A stretch of 64,000 bases of DNA from Virgibacillus sp. AGTR (GTDB taxonomy: Bacteria; Bacillota; Bacilli; Bacillales; Amphibacillaceae), in contig NZ_JAJERH010000009.1 of the NCBI RefSeq assembly GCF_016919725.2, forward strand, positions 1-64,000. Reading direction: 5' to 3'. The notes under the pieces were generated by a model. That model made no database searches. It worked only from the letters and a program-made list of their open reading frames with translations, and was not told the origin of the DNA. Positions 24,588 to 34,074 of the stretch are shown one piece after another; positions within the stretch are counted from its first letter, which is position 1, and each line of letters begins with the position of its first letter. The position numbers were made by a program, and so were the translations under genes.

Positions 24588-25587
24588 GCTTCTCTCCTCC
24601 CCTACTACGAATTAAATAAAGGAAGAAAGGGATTCCAATAAAAGCAGTGATAACACCAATTGGCGTTTCAAACGGATAATTGATAAATCTACTTAACACA
24701 TCACATAACGCCAAGAATCCGCCGCCAATTACGCCAGCACAAGGAATGATCCAGCGATAATCTATACCAACTAAGAATCTAGTGATATGAGGAATGATTA
24801 GACCTACAAAACCTATCTTTCCAACTAGTGCTACGGCGGTACCTGTCAGCATAACAACAGCTATAACAGTCATCGCTTTAACAAGCTTCGTTCGTTGTCC
24901 CAAGTTAACAGATACGTCTTCACCTAATGACAAGATAGTAATTGATTTTGCTAAAAATATAATGATCAAGATTCCTACTATGCCAAAAGGAATTGCGATT
25001 TTTAACATGGATGGATCAATCTGATGAAGTCGTGCATTATACCAAAAGCTCACATTTTGCGACACTTGAAAATAGGTGGAAATGGCCGATGATATACTGC
25101 TTAAAAACGTACCAATAACGGTGCCAATAATAGCTAATCTCACAGGTGACAACCCATTCCGTAAAAGTGAACCAAAGCCAAATACAATTCCTGCTCCTAA
25201 TAAGGAACCAAGCATAGAATAAAGGATCATTTGTAACGATGACATACCTGGCATCCACACCATACAAATAGTGATTACAAAAGCTGATCCATCGGTAACT
25301 CCCATAATGGAAGGGGATGCAAGATAGTTTCTTGTCATCCCCTGCATAACCGCTCCCGATATCGCTAGAAAGGCACCTACTATTAATGCACCAAGAGCTC
25401 TAGGTATACGTGACGCTATGATTATTGCATGATCGACATTTTCTGGATCATAGTTAATAATTGCATCCCAAACGGTAGTTAAAGCAATCGATTTTGTCCC
25501 CAAAACCACTGATAAACAAGTAATAAGTATAATCCAAAGGGGTGCAGTCATTAATATAACTACGTGCACTTTATTTGTTTTTCCCAT
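24580..25587 (-). CDS. Iron-siderophore ABC permease, FecCD family (first permease)
   Basis: A permease of 335 residues, FeuB/YfiZ-like, with SRIPRALGALIVGAFLAISG and GFVGLIIPHITRFLVG. It is the first gene of the operon, behind a Fur box about 150 bp upstream. I use the ATG at 25585-25587; an in-frame TTG 9 bases earlier has aaggtg at closer spacing and is an alternative. No substrate-binding lipoprotein gene is present in the operon or anywhere in the window. Confidence 0.9.
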   Translation of the reverse strand: MGKTNKVHVVILMTAPLWIILITCLSVVLGTKSIALTTVWDAIINYDPENVDHAIIIASRIPRALGALIVGAFLAISGAVMQGMTRNYLASPSIMGVTDGSAFVITICMVWMPGMSSLQMILYSMLGSLLGAGIVFGFGSLLRNGLSPVRLAIIGTVIGTFLSSISSAISTYFQVSQNVSFWYNARLHQIDPSMLKIAIPFGIVGILIIIFLAKSITILSLGEDVSVNLGQRTKLVKAMTVIAVVMLTGTAVALVGKIGFVGLIIPHITRFLVGIDYRWIIPCAGVIGGGFLALCDVLSRFINYPFETPIGVITAFIGIPFFLYLIRSRGGEKHA

Positions 25588-25735
25588 AACTTCCAACGCA
25601 CCTTATGCTTTATTCGACTAAATCTACTATATAGCTTCTTCATAGACTGACCAGTATTTTCTTCTCAGTAAATAATAAGAAAATAGGATCAGGGTTACTT
25701 TCTGCTAATTAGATTATTACCCACACTATATAATT

Positions 25736-25750
25736 GAGAATGATTATTAA
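25736..25750. promoter_or_regulatory. Fur box upstream of the siderophore operon
   Basis: TGAGAAT-G-ATTATTA matches the 7-1-7 Fur consensus TGATAAT-N-ATTATCA with two changes. It lies 149 bp before the first permease, in a gene-free region. Confidence 0.7.
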
Positions 25751-25924
25751 TTTCATTTAAAATGATATGGGATTAACCCCCTTTTGTCAACTGATTTTTA
25801 ATAAATATGACTCCATTCCATATTAATGGACAACATAATGAGAAATAAAAAAAACGGAGCAAAATTTGCTCATTCCTTATCACTAAATGCTCAGATTTAC
25901 GCTTCCTCTAGTAGCTATTATGGA

Positions 25925-26110
25925 ATAATAGCTACTGCTTGACCACCACTCCGGCTGCCCACTTCCCTTTCCGTGGGGTTTGTCCTTCAGCTAACTTTTT
26001 TAGCAAAACCCGCTCAAAAAAGTGGATCTTCAGGTCAAACATTTCCCACAGGAGTTGAAGTGGCCGGCCTTCGCTATTATCAGGCTCTACAACGCTAGCA
26101 TGAAGTAACA
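25925..26110 (-). repeat. Family II dispersed structured repeat, copy 2
   Basis: The minus orientation matches copies 1 and 3. Plus-strand landmarks are tcagctaacttttttagc, cAAAAAAGTGGATCTTCAGG and an outer pair ttccgtgggg / cccacagg. The core stem here is ACTTTTTT against AAAAAAGT, different in sequence from the other copies but still paired. An AGCAAA/TTTGCT hairpin with a T-run on the minus strand (25847-25869) lies beside it. Confidence 0.75.
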
Positions 26111-26195
26111 CAGCTGCTTTTATACTCACAGATAGCGATTTTCACTTTACCCATTGTAAAAAAAGTCAACCTATTTCTTATGACAAGAATTGTTG

Positions 26196-26345
26196 CACCT
26201 TCTCATAGCGGATACTAATTACGTAGACTCCTGCGGGAATTGCGCGAGCCGAAAATCCACTTTGCAACGTGTTCTTCTTTGCAAAGTTAGTTGAGGCCGT
26301 TCCCGCCGAAAGCGAAGTAATTAGTCGGAGCATTGCCAATATACA
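26196..26345 (+). repeat. Family II dispersed structured repeat, copy 3
   Basis: Plus-strand core CCGAAAATCC, stem aCTTTGCAA / TTGCAAAGt (around 26259 and 26280), then TTAGTTGAGGCCG. Flanking gactcctgcgggaa and ttcccgccgaaagcg form an outer pairing. It lies 90 bases from copy 2 in opposite orientation. Confidence 0.75.
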
Positions 26346-26413
26346 TCTAACATTCAAAATAACTACTTGGCTTAACGCAGTCATTGCACTGATTTTATAC
26401 TTTCTTAACTTAT

Positions 26414-26445
26414 AAAAAAGGATGAAGGTTTATACCCTTTCATCC
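26414..26445 (-). terminator. Terminator behind the CorB-like gene
   Basis: Stem ggatgaagg (26420-26428) against cctttcatcc (26436-26445), followed on the minus strand by six T residues. About 90 bases past the stop codon. Confidence 0.75.
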
Positions 26446-26535
26446 GCAGTCCGTTGAGATACTTTTCCCGTTCTTTTTATTCAAGGAGCGAAAAGCAATA
26501 TAGAATCTTCACCTTCCGCGAAGCAACACGTCAGC

Positions 26536-27141
26536 TTAACGTCTTTGCATATGTACTGAACGATTCTCCTTTTTCCAAATTGCAAATATACGTGTACAGG
26601 CTTTTAAGTAATACATCATTTTACCTGTATATAAAATAATATTCGTAGAATGATAGATCGCAAGCGTTTTACAAATTGCCTTTCCCCCTACTGTAAAAGC
26701 AGCGATAATACTTGTTAATACAACAGATATAATAATAAACCATATGGAACCTTCGGAAGTTTGAACCAGTTTAGCCAGTTGGAATACGACAGCCGTAGAA
26801 GCTGCCCCACTAACGATTCCTGAAATATCACCGACAACATCATTAAAAAGACTTGAAAATAAAGGGGCTTTCTTTGCAATAAATGCTGCTTCCTTTGCTC
26901 CCTTGACTTTCTTAGCAGCCATAGCATGAAAATGATTCTCTTGTGAAGTTGCTGCAGCTAAGCCAATCGTATCGCCAATAATTCCTATCATAATAAAGAC
27001 AAACACAATGAGTAGACTAAGAAATAATCCTGAACCTTCTTGAAATAATGTTGAAATCAACGCAAACAAAAAAGCCATTCCAAATGTTAAAAAGCTAATA
27101 TTACTACTCCATTGCAGTGATTCACGCATAAGCCTGAACAT
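26536..27141 (-). CDS. CorB/DUF21-like integral membrane protein
   Basis: A 201-residue protein with about four membrane helices. It resembles the membrane half of CNNM/CorB-type (DUF21) magnesium/cobalt transporters, e.g. GDTIGLAAATSQENHFHAMA and the helix with IAAFTVGGKAICKTLAI, but it lacks the CBS and CorC domains. I start at the ATG at 27139-27141, preceded by aaaggag; the frame can be extended upstream through a structured leader, which is not credible as protein. A metal-transport role is an inference from the fold. Confidence 0.7.
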   Translation of the reverse strand: MFRLMRESLQWSSNISFLTFGMAFLFALISTLFQEGSGLFLSLLIVFVFIMIGIIGDTIGLAAATSQENHFHAMAAKKVKGAKEAAFIAKKAPLFSSLFNDVVGDISGIVSGAASTAVVFQLAKLVQTSEGSIWFIIISVVLTSIIAAFTVGGKAICKTLAIYHSTNIILYTGKMMYYLKACTRIFAIWKKENRSVHMQRR

Positions 27142-27184
27142 CTCAAATTTGCTCCTTTTTCTAATAAATTGCGGCAAAGGGGGC

Positions 27185-27265
27185 GCTCTTCCGGCTACCA
27201 CCCCGGAAGAGCAATTTGAAATACCTGAACTACCAATCATTAATTTGTCTCTAAGACAAATTAAT
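27185..27265 (-). ncRNA. Structured leader of the CorB-like gene, class unknown
   Basis: Two perfect hairpins lie 44 to 124 bases before the start codon. One is a 12-bp stem with 3-nt loop (27239-27250 with 27254-27265; arm ATTAATTTGTCT). The other is a 10-bp stem GCTCTTCCGG with 8-nt loop (27185-27194 with 27203-27212). Between them, minus strand, is gattggtagttcaggtattt. Neither hairpin is followed by a T-run, so they are not terminators. I could not match it to the M-box, yybP-ykoY, NiCo or fluoride riboswitch consensus. Confidence 0.5.
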
Positions 27266-27384
27266 TAACCTAAGAAACAAATATTTTATACAACTAATAA
27301 TGTTGCATATATGAAACTTATACTATTTTCAGAAAAAAAGCAAGCGTTTTAGCTCCTTTATTAAGAAAAAATCTTTCCACCTCT

Positions 27385-27516
27385 TTAAATAGAAACTTCA
27401 ATTAGTGAATTTTGTTTACCCCCCACTAATTGGTAGTACCACAAGGATATGACCTAAAAGCCCTAGAACCAACCGGACATATAACTGGCAGTTACTGCCA
27501 GTTATATGTGGGGAAA
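27385..27516 (+). repeat. Family I structured repeat, copy D (shortened)
   Basis: The 5' stem is CAATTAGTG / CACTAATTG, a different sequence from other copies but fully paired. The core taccacaaggatatgacc is present. The 3' hairpin is reduced to a perfect AACTGGCAG-tta-CTGCCAGTT, with the inner segment deleted. Confidence 0.8.
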
Positions 27517-27585
27517 ATTTCGTATTCCTCGGATTGCAGTTCGGAGTATCTTCATTTTTTATCTTTTAGACTAAGGCAACAACTC

Positions 27586-29880
27586 TTATCCATTGGCCAC
27601 TACATACGTATCCGTTTTAGCTTCATGGATAAACAAACACGGCTCAGCCGCTGTTACCATAACTAGCTCATGCATCGCACGTGTACAGGCTGTGTAAAAT
27701 ACTGTTCGGTCTGATTCCGTATAGTGATTCGTTGATGCATCTGGGATAATAACCGCATCAAATTCAATCCCCTTCGCTAGATAAACAGGTATAATAAGTA
27801 TTCCTTTCTTAAAGGAATATGTCTCCTCATCCACTCGAGTAACAGAAATAGATGGGCTGAGTAAGTTATAGATAGCCACACATTCATTTTTTGTTTTACA
27901 AATAAAAGCAATCGTTTCGTACCCAATTTTTAAAAGTTCATTTACTGAGGTAAGTAGGACCTCTTTTTCTGTCTTGTTAAGATACAGCAGCTTAGGTTTA
28001 TTTCCTTGCCTTTCAAATGGTTCAATTACTTCTTTTCCTGGAGCAAAACACGTTGTAAATTCAACAATCTGCTTGGTAGAACGATAACTTTTTGTTAATG
28101 TTATCCGTTCAGTATTATCCTCGCCCATTGCTTGTAGCGGATTATCCCTTGATGTATGGACATTAATTGCTTGATTGATATCCCCTAATAAAGTCATCCT
28201 CGTATAAGGGAACATATGCTTTATATAAGCAAATTGAAACTCGGAAAGGTCCTGTGCTTCATCCACGAATAAATGGCGAACAGCACGGTCTGTCTCATCA
28301 CCAAGGAGTTGACTTTTGAAGTAAGCGTATGGAGCAGCATCCTCCCAAGTCAAAAAGTTTTTTGATAAATTACTTGCCGTTTGGGAGGAAAATGACGTCC
28401 AGTCTTCTGGTAGCTCATCTGACTCCCAGCACGTGTAGAACCTCTTATAAGTAGCTAAAACGTTTACGAAGGCTAACTGTTTTATTTGCCTTTTTAATGA
28501 ATCGAACATCTTGGCTACTACAACCTTCCTTAATATTAACTCTTCATCAACTGCACTATCCCCATCCTGCTCCTGAGCTTCATAATACGCTTTCACATAT
28601 GCAGCTTTATCTAGCAGTCCTATTTTCTCTTCAACCCAATCTTTATTCAGTTCTTCTTTTTGAAATTGATAAAGCTCTTTCAATAGCCACTTAACGGTTA
28701 ACTCTATTCGATTTGGCAAGGATATATTTGGATCCATCGTATAGAAATATTCCTTCACCTTCTCCTTCGGTATTAAAATACGTTTACGAAATGAAATATT
28801 TTTAAATTGTACTCCTTCCGCATGAAGGTCAGCTATATATGCGTCAAGTAGATGCTTATATGCTATTGTTGATTTATATTTAATATTGTTTAATCGAAAA
28901 TGACGGTTAGCATCTTCTTGATAAGTGAGCAAATATTCCATTTGTGCAAAAGGAGATTCAATACTCATTGCCTCCCCAACCTTATCTTGTAAATAATCAA
29001 AAAAAGTTAATTGCTTCACATTAGTCTCTCCTAGTTCAGGAAGCACATTATTTATATAGCTCGTAAATAGTGGATTAGGTGAAAATAAAACCACATTCTC
29101 AGGGGTTAATTCACTACGATAACGATACATTAAGTATGCAATACGCTGTAGCGCTGCTGATGTTTTACCACTTCCAGCTACTCCCTGTACAAGTAAAAGC
29201 TTGCTCTTTTCATTGCGAATAATTTTATTTTGTTCTTTCTGTATAGTAGCAACTATACTTTTCATTGTAGAGCTAGCATTATTTCCCAACGCCTCCTGAA
29301 GCAGCTGATCTCCAATAGTCAATCCGGTATCGAACATTCCCTTTATTTCACCATTTCGTATAATAAATTGCCTTTTTAATGATATATTCCCCATCACCAT
29401 ACCATCCAACGTTTGATAGGCAGCTTTACCTAAGGTGTAATCATAATATAGGCTTGATATGGGTGCGCGCCAATCATAGATTAAGAAATCTTTCTCCTCT
29501 CTGTCCATAAGAGAGGAAATACCAATATATAGCTGTTCTGCTGTCTTTTCATCATCTTCTTTAAAGTCAATTCTTCCAAAATATGGGCTATTTTTTAATT
29601 GTTTTAGCGTTTGAAGTTCTTTAGCCATGCTTCCATGAATTTTTTCCTTTTGAGCTAATAGCTCAGCTTGTTGTTTGATGCTAGCTTCTGTTTCAATTAC
29701 ATCATCTGGTTCATCCAAGTTAACTGTCACATCGTCCCAAAATGTTTTACGAAGGTCGATAACACTATCTTTCAATTCCGAAGTCTTTGAAAGTAGTTTT
29801 TCTTCCTTTTTATAAATTTCTTCCATCACCTTTTCTACTCTTTGTTGCTCAACCACCCAATCACCATGTTTCGAACTCAT
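27586..29880 (-). CDS. helD: RNA polymerase recycling motor HelD
   Basis: A 764-residue superfamily-1 ATPase that binds RNA polymerase, pries open its channels and releases it from DNA. The N-terminal arm is a coiled coil (about residues 5-95) carrying KTFWDDVTVNLDEPDDVIET. Walker A is GVAGSGKTSAALQR near residue 230; the later helicase motifs are HLFVDEAQDLSEFQ, TLLGDINQAI and KSYRSTKQI. Length and sequence are close to B. subtilis HelD (774). Single gene. Confidence 0.95.
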   Translation of the reverse strand: MSSKHGDWVVEQQRVEKVMEEIYKKEEKLLSKTSELKDSVIDLRKTFWDDVTVNLDEPDDVIETEASIKQQAELLAQKEKIHGSMAKELQTLKQLKNSPYFGRIDFKEDDEKTAEQLYIGISSLMDREEKDFLIYDWRAPISSLYYDYTLGKAAYQTLDGMVMGNISLKRQFIIRNGEIKGMFDTGLTIGDQLLQEALGNNASSTMKSIVATIQKEQNKIIRNEKSKLLLVQGVAGSGKTSAALQRIAYLMYRYRSELTPENVVLFSPNPLFTSYINNVLPELGETNVKQLTFFDYLQDKVGEAMSIESPFAQMEYLLTYQEDANRHFRLNNIKYKSTIAYKHLLDAYIADLHAEGVQFKNISFRKRILIPKEKVKEYFYTMDPNISLPNRIELTVKWLLKELYQFQKEELNKDWVEEKIGLLDKAAYVKAYYEAQEQDGDSAVDEELILRKVVVAKMFDSLKRQIKQLAFVNVLATYKRFYTCWESDELPEDWTSFSSQTASNLSKNFLTWEDAAPYAYFKSQLLGDETDRAVRHLFVDEAQDLSEFQFAYIKHMFPYTRMTLLGDINQAINVHTSRDNPLQAMGEDNTERITLTKSYRSTKQIVEFTTCFAPGKEVIEPFERQGNKPKLLYLNKTEKEVLLTSVNELLKIGYETIAFICKTKNECVAIYNLLSPSISVTRVDEETYSFKKGILIIPVYLAKGIEFDAVIIPDASTNHYTESDRTVFYTACTRAMHELVMVTAAEPCLFIHEAKTDTYVVANG

Positions 29881-29916
29881 TTAACCAACCCCATTCAACT
29901 ATTTTACTCATTTGTG

Positions 29917-29945
29917 TTGACTTCACAAAAAATAATTGATATAAT
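29917..29945 (+). promoter_or_regulatory. Sigma-A promoter, long leader to the ECF sigma gene
   Basis: TTGACT (29917-29922), 17 bp, TATAAT (29940-29945), a near-perfect promoter. The only plus-strand gene downstream is the ECF sigma factor, about 230 bases on, so the transcript would have a long leader. Confidence 0.7.
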
Positions 29946-30070
29946 ATAATTGGATAAAAATATTGTATAAATTATTTTTTTGCATAGCCTGTTAAGCATA
30001 TCATGTTCTATTCATAGATGCAACAGGTGTTTTTGAATTACGTATTTCCCCATATTATCCTATTCATTGT

Positions 30071-30110
30071 AATACTACATAGATAGTATTCTTTTTTTTA
30101 TTTTTTTAAA
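30071..30110 (+). promoter_or_regulatory. AT-rich hairpin with T-run in the sigma gene leader
   Basis: AATACTA (30071-30077) and TAGTATT (30084-30090) form a perfect 7-bp stem with a 6-nt loop, followed by a long T-rich run. It resembles a weak intrinsic terminator inside the leader; it might also be an operator. Confidence 0.4.
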
Positions 30111-30182
30111 CTATCCGTATCCTTTTATGCCGTTTTTTCGTTAATACATGTGAAAGGGGAGATTGAAAAAGGAGTGTTTTCC

Positions 30183-30845
30183 ATGGATAACGATTTTCAA
30201 CAAGCTTGGAATAAGTGTGTAGCTTCTATTTGGAAGGCTTGTTTGCACTTCACACAGAACACCCATGATGCAGAAGATCTCATGCAAACAACTTGGGTAA
30301 AATCCTATGTGAATTGGAAGAAACATCAACCTACATCACTAAAAAAAGCTTATTTTTCTACAATTGCCAGAAACACATGGATTGATGAGCTACGTAAAAA
30401 AAAGCTACCAATAATCCCATACGAGGATTACGAAAAACAAATTGCCGATTCGACAAGTGATATACTTTCGCAAAATCTTGTGCATCTATTAAATCAGTTA
30501 GTATCCAAATTGACTATAAACCAACAAATCTTTTTCTTACTCGCAGATGTTTGTAAATGCAGCCTCAAAGAAATTGCTCAATTGACAAATGTAAGCATTG
30601 GAGCCGTTAAGGCAAATCTTTTTCGAGCACGACAAAAAGTAAAGGATGAGGTTCGAAAAAGTTTAGATTTTGATTCACCAATAGATGAAGATCAGGTGCT
30701 ACGTATCCAATTATACACCTATGCATTACAAAACGATGATGTTCAACTACTAGCAAACTTACTGACAGATAATGCTTCTGTTCGCGCCTTATATGCTCAA
30801 CGACAACATACACCAAATACCATGGAAAGTAAAATGGCTGCTTAA
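30183..30845 (+). CDS. ECF-type RNA polymerase sigma factor
   Basis: A sigma-70 family factor of 220 residues. Region 2 is at about residues 10-75 (HDAEDLMQTTWVKSYVNW, KKAYFSTIARNTWIDELR) and region 4 at about 105-155 (CSLKEIAQLTNVSIGAVKAN LFRARQKV). A C-terminal extension of about 60 residues follows, shorter than a full SnoaL-type domain. I start at the ATG at 30183, preceded by aaaggag. No anti-sigma gene is adjacent: helD lies upstream on the other strand and a ClpP gene is downstream. Its regulon is unknown. Confidence 0.85.
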   Translation: MDNDFQQAWNKCVASIWKACLHFTQNTHDAEDLMQTTWVKSYVNWKKHQPTSLKKAYFSTIARNTWIDELRKKKLPIIPYEDYEKQIADSTSDILSQNLVHLLNQLVSKLTINQQIFFLLADVCKCSLKEIAQLTNVSIGAVKANLFRARQKVKDEVRKSLDFDSPIDEDQVLRIQLYTYALQNDDVQLLANLLTDNASVRALYAQRQHTPNTMESKMAA

Positions 30846-30919
30846 CATATTTCTGAATAAGGAACAGCCTTTACCTCATTCAATTACTCCTCTTAAACGA
30901 TAAAGGCAGGTGTTAACGT

Positions 30920-31501
30920 ATGAACGTACCAATTCCTTATGTTGTAGAACAATCAGATCACGGAGAACGGAGCTATGATATTTATTCACGGTTATTAAAA
31001 GATCGTATTGTATTTATCGGTTCTGAAATTGATGATACACTCGCTAACGCAGTAACTGCACAATTACTATTTTTAGCATCTCAAGATCCAAAAAAAGATA
31101 TTTCAATGTACATTAACAGCCCAGGCGGTTCTGTATCAGCCGGTTTTTCGATTTTAGATACGATGAACCATATTAAACCTGATGTTCAAACTATTTGTAC
31201 AGGTATGGCAGCATCTTTTGGCGCCGTGCTACTTATAGGAGGAACAAAAGGGAAAAGAATTGCACTCCCTCACTCAGAGGTTATGATACACCAACCGCAC
31301 GGTGGGATGAAGGGCCAAGCCAGTGATATGAATATCTATGCTAATCGCATTATTAAGCAACGGCGAGAAATCAATCAATTAATTGCCGATCGTTCCGGCC
31401 AGCCATATGAAAAAATAGCACAAGATACAGAACGTGATTTCTTCATGAGCGCTAAGGAAGCAAAAGAATACGGTATTGTCGATACTATATTAGGAGCTTA
31501 A
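30920..31501 (+). CDS. clpP: ATP-dependent Clp protease proteolytic subunit, paralogue
   Basis: A 193-residue serine peptidase that forms the double-ring chamber used with ClpX/ClpC-type unfoldases. The catalytic triad is Ser99 (GMAASFGA), His124 (VMIHQPHGG) and Asp173 (DTERDFF). It differs enough from the main B. subtilis-type ClpP (for example [21 protein letters not shown]) to look like the second ClpP (ClpP2) found in several bacilli. It sits 74 bases after the ECF sigma gene in the same direction, so the two may be co-transcribed. Confidence 0.92.
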   Translation: MNVPIPYVVEQSDHGERSYDIYSRLLKDRIVFIGSEIDDTLANAVTAQLLFLASQDPKKDISMYINSPGGSVSAGFSILDTMNHIKPDVQTICTGMAASFGAVLLIGGTKGKRIALPHSEVMIHQPHGGMKGQASDMNIYANRIIKQRREINQLIADRSGQPYEKIAQDTERDFFMSAKEAKEYGIVDTILGA

Positions 31502-31536
31502 TTTGGAAAACACTTTTCGATGGGGAACACATTCCT

Positions 31537-31674
31537 ATGAAACGGTATTACGGATCATTATATATTAACATTACTCAAAAGGGTGCGAGTGAACGAAGCT
31601 CCAAACGATATGAATCGGAAGATACGAAGTTATTTCCAGAAAGTCGTTCGAACCTTTATCGTTCATTTTTTTGA
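31537..31674 (+). other. Short open frame after clpP, doubtful
   Basis: A 45-codon frame (MKRYYGSLYINITQKG, rich in Ser, Arg and Tyr). Its ribosome site is poor and the composition is unlike its neighbours. The 31502-31871 gap otherwise holds a hairpin with arms ggggtgactc and gagtcatccc (about 31729-31775) that might end the clpP transcript. Confidence 0.2.
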
Positions 31675-31871
31675 AATGGTGATGATTCTCATCCTATGGA
31701 AAACACGTTAATAACGTAGAGGCATAAGGGGTGACTCCTGCGAAAATACAACACGAGTCATCCCTCTGCTATTTCCTTTTACGATGAAAGAATAACATGA
31801 TTACTAGGCTTTATATATACTAGTTTTTTTATCCCTCAGCTTGGGAGGAACCTTAAGCCGCTTTATTACAT

Positions 31872-33935
31872 TTATGCTTTTAATAATTTCGCATTAATTG
31901 CTACGATTATAGTACTTAAACTCATTAGCACTGCACCAACCGCTGGACTAAGAACAATTCCAATCGGCGCGAGCACGCCAGCAGCTAGCGGAATAGAAAA
32001 TATATTATAACCTGTTGCCCACCATAGATTTTGCACCATTTTTCGGTACGTTTTCCGTGATAAATCCATTAGTTCTACCACATCATTTGGATTACTTTTT
32101 ACAAGAACAACATCAGCAGTCTCCATAGCTACGTCTGTTCCTGCACCAATTGCAATTCCTAAATCCGCAGTTGCTAATGCAGGTGCATCGTTGACACCAT
32201 CTCCAGTCATAGCAACTTTCCAACCCTTTTCCTTAATTTTTTTCACTTGATTCGCTTTATCATCTGGCAATACTTCAGCATAAACCTCTTCTATTCCTAA
32301 TTGTTTAGCAACCCAATCTGCCACCTTCTGATTATCTCCAGTTAGCATAATAGAATGAATACCCTGTTTCTTCAACGATCTAACCGCCTCTTTTGCTGTA
32401 TCCCTTACCATATCAGCAAGCGCAATCATACCGATTAATTCCTCTTCAACCAGCACAAATACTACGGTCTTACCTTCTTCCGACATTTTACTAAACAGCT
32501 TCCGATCAAATGTTAGATAATTATCAAGTACATATTTGGGACTGACAACGTTAATCGTTTTGCCATCTACTTTTCCCTGAATCCCTTTGCCAGTAATCGA
32601 TTCAAAATCATTTACCTTGTTTAATGAGATAGCTTTATCTTTGGCTGCTCCAATAATTCCGGCTGCAATTGGATGCTCTGAATTCTGCTCAACACTCGCA
32701 GCATAAGCAAGTACCTCATCTTTTTGATACCCTTTATCTGCAATAATATCTGTAACGCCAAATTCTCCCTTGGTTAACGTACCAGTCTTATCAAAGACAA
32801 CCGCATTTAAATTCCTTGCACCTTCAAAGTTAGCTTGATTACGAATGAGTAGCCCCTTTTTTGCAGAGATGGATGTTGAAACTGCAACGACTAAAGGTGC
32901 AGCTAGCCCTAAAGCATGTGGACAAGTAATAACCATAACCGTAACCATTCGCTCAATGGCTATATCATAAGAGTACCCAAGCAGCAGCCAAATAACTAAT
33001 GTAGCTAACCCTGCAAATAAGGCAAGATAAAATAACCATTTGGCAGCTCGATTAGTGAGATCCTGCGTTTTCGATTTTGATTCCTGCGCTTCTTTCACCA
33101 TCGTAACAACTTGAGATAAAAATGACGCTTCTCCCGTCTTCTCCACTTGAATAGTTAGCGACCCTTCTTTATTTACAGAACCACCTATTACTTCGTCACC
33201 TTTTACTTTTTCAACGGGTACTGACTCACCAGTAAGCATGGATTCATCTACTGCAGATTTTCCATCAAGGATGGTACCGTCTACGGGTATCTTTTCTCCA
33301 GGCTTAACAAGTACACGATCACGACTTGCCAATTCAGACAATGGTACATCTTCTATTTCATCATTTTCATCTAGTTTATGTGCTTCATTAGGCATTAACT
33401 TGACTAATTGCTCAAGAGCATTGGACGCGCCCATCACCGAACGCATTTCTACCCAATGACCAAGTAGCATGATATCAATTAATGTTGCTAACTCCCAAAA
33501 GAAGTCTTTACCTTCCCAACCAAAGACCGTTAGAGAGCTATACCCGTAAGCAACTAAAATGGCTAAGCCAATAAGCATCATCATTCCAGGATTACGATCT
33601 TTTAATTCACGGATGCCACCTGTGATAAACGGCCAACCGCCATAGAAGAAAATAACTGTTGCTAGCGCAAATAGAATATATTGATCAGATGGAAATCGCC
33701 AATTCACACCAATAAATCCCTGAATCATTGGAGATAACACTAGAATTGGAATAGTGATAATCAATGATATAAAAAATCGTTTCTTAAAATCATTTACCAT
33801 GTCACCGTGGTCATGATGACCGTGATGGCTGTGCTCTTCATGATGATGCTTGTGCATGTGCTTATCTTGATTGCTTTCTCGATCTACATGTGTATGATGA
33901 TGCTCATGATTATGGTGTTGATGTTTTTGTTTCAT
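31872..33935 (-). CDS. copB: Copper-translocating P-type ATPase CopB
   Basis: A 687-residue P1B-type ATPase that exports copper. The N-terminus is a histidine-rich metal-binding tail (about 17 His in the first 45 residues) in place of CxxC domains. The transmembrane metal site is CPH ([13 protein letters not shown]), the CopB-type signature. Further motifs are TGES, phosphorylation site DKTGTLT and GDGVNDAP. A CsoR-type operator lies 56-73 bp upstream. It is transcribed alone; its neighbours suggest a copper-handling region. Confidence 0.93.
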   Translation of the reverse strand: MKQKHQHHNHEHHHTHVDRESNQDKHMHKHHHEEHSHHGHHDHGDMVNDFKKRFFISLIITIPILVLSPMIQGFIGVNWRFPSDQYILFALATVIFFYGGWPFITGGIRELKDRNPGMMMLIGLAILVAYGYSSLTVFGWEGKDFFWELATLIDIMLLGHWVEMRSVMGASNALEQLVKLMPNEAHKLDENDEIEDVPLSELASRDRVLVKPGEKIPVDGTILDGKSAVDESMLTGESVPVEKVKGDEVIGGSVNKEGSLTIQVEKTGEASFLSQVVTMVKEAQESKSKTQDLTNRAAKWLFYLALFAGLATLVIWLLLGYSYDIAIERMVTVMVITCPHALGLAAPLVVAVSTSISAKKGLLIRNQANFEGARNLNAVVFDKTGTLTKGEFGVTDIIADKGYQKDEVLAYAASVEQNSEHPIAAGIIGAAKDKAISLNKVNDFESITGKGIQGKVDGKTINVVSPKYVLDNYLTFDRKLFSKMSEEGKTVVFVLVEEELIGMIALADMVRDTAKEAVRSLKKQGIHSIMLTGDNQKVADWVAKQLGIEEVYAEVLPDDKANQVKKIKEKGWKVAMTGDGVNDAPALATADLGIAIGAGTDVAMETADVVLVKSNPNDVVELMDLSRKTYRKMVQNLWWATGYNIFSIPLAAGVLAPIGIVLSPAVGAVLMSLSTIIVAINAKLLKA

Positions 33936-33990
33936 AAAATACCCTCCTCACTCTTATCATTTGCTTAGTTATTATTTCCAATACAAATAT

Positions 33991-34008
33991 ACTATACCCC
34001 CCTATAGT
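33991..34008. promoter_or_regulatory. CsoR-type copper operator upstream of copB
   Basis: ACTATA-CCCCCC-TATAGT, a perfect palindrome around a C6 (or G6) core. It closely resembles CsoR operators in bacilli (TACCCC/GGGGTA type). No csoR gene is in the window. Confidence 0.7.
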
Positions 34009-34029
34009 AATTGTAAAACCATAAAAATA

Positions 34030-34050
34030 ATCCCGCTAAAAAAGCGGGAT
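34030..34050 (-). terminator. Terminator of the flavin monooxygenase gene
   Basis: Stem ATCCCGC (34030-34036) with GCGGGAT (34044-34050), followed on the minus strand by tatttttat. Confidence 0.85.
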
Positions 34051-34074
34051 AACCATGTTTCAAATTATCTTTTG

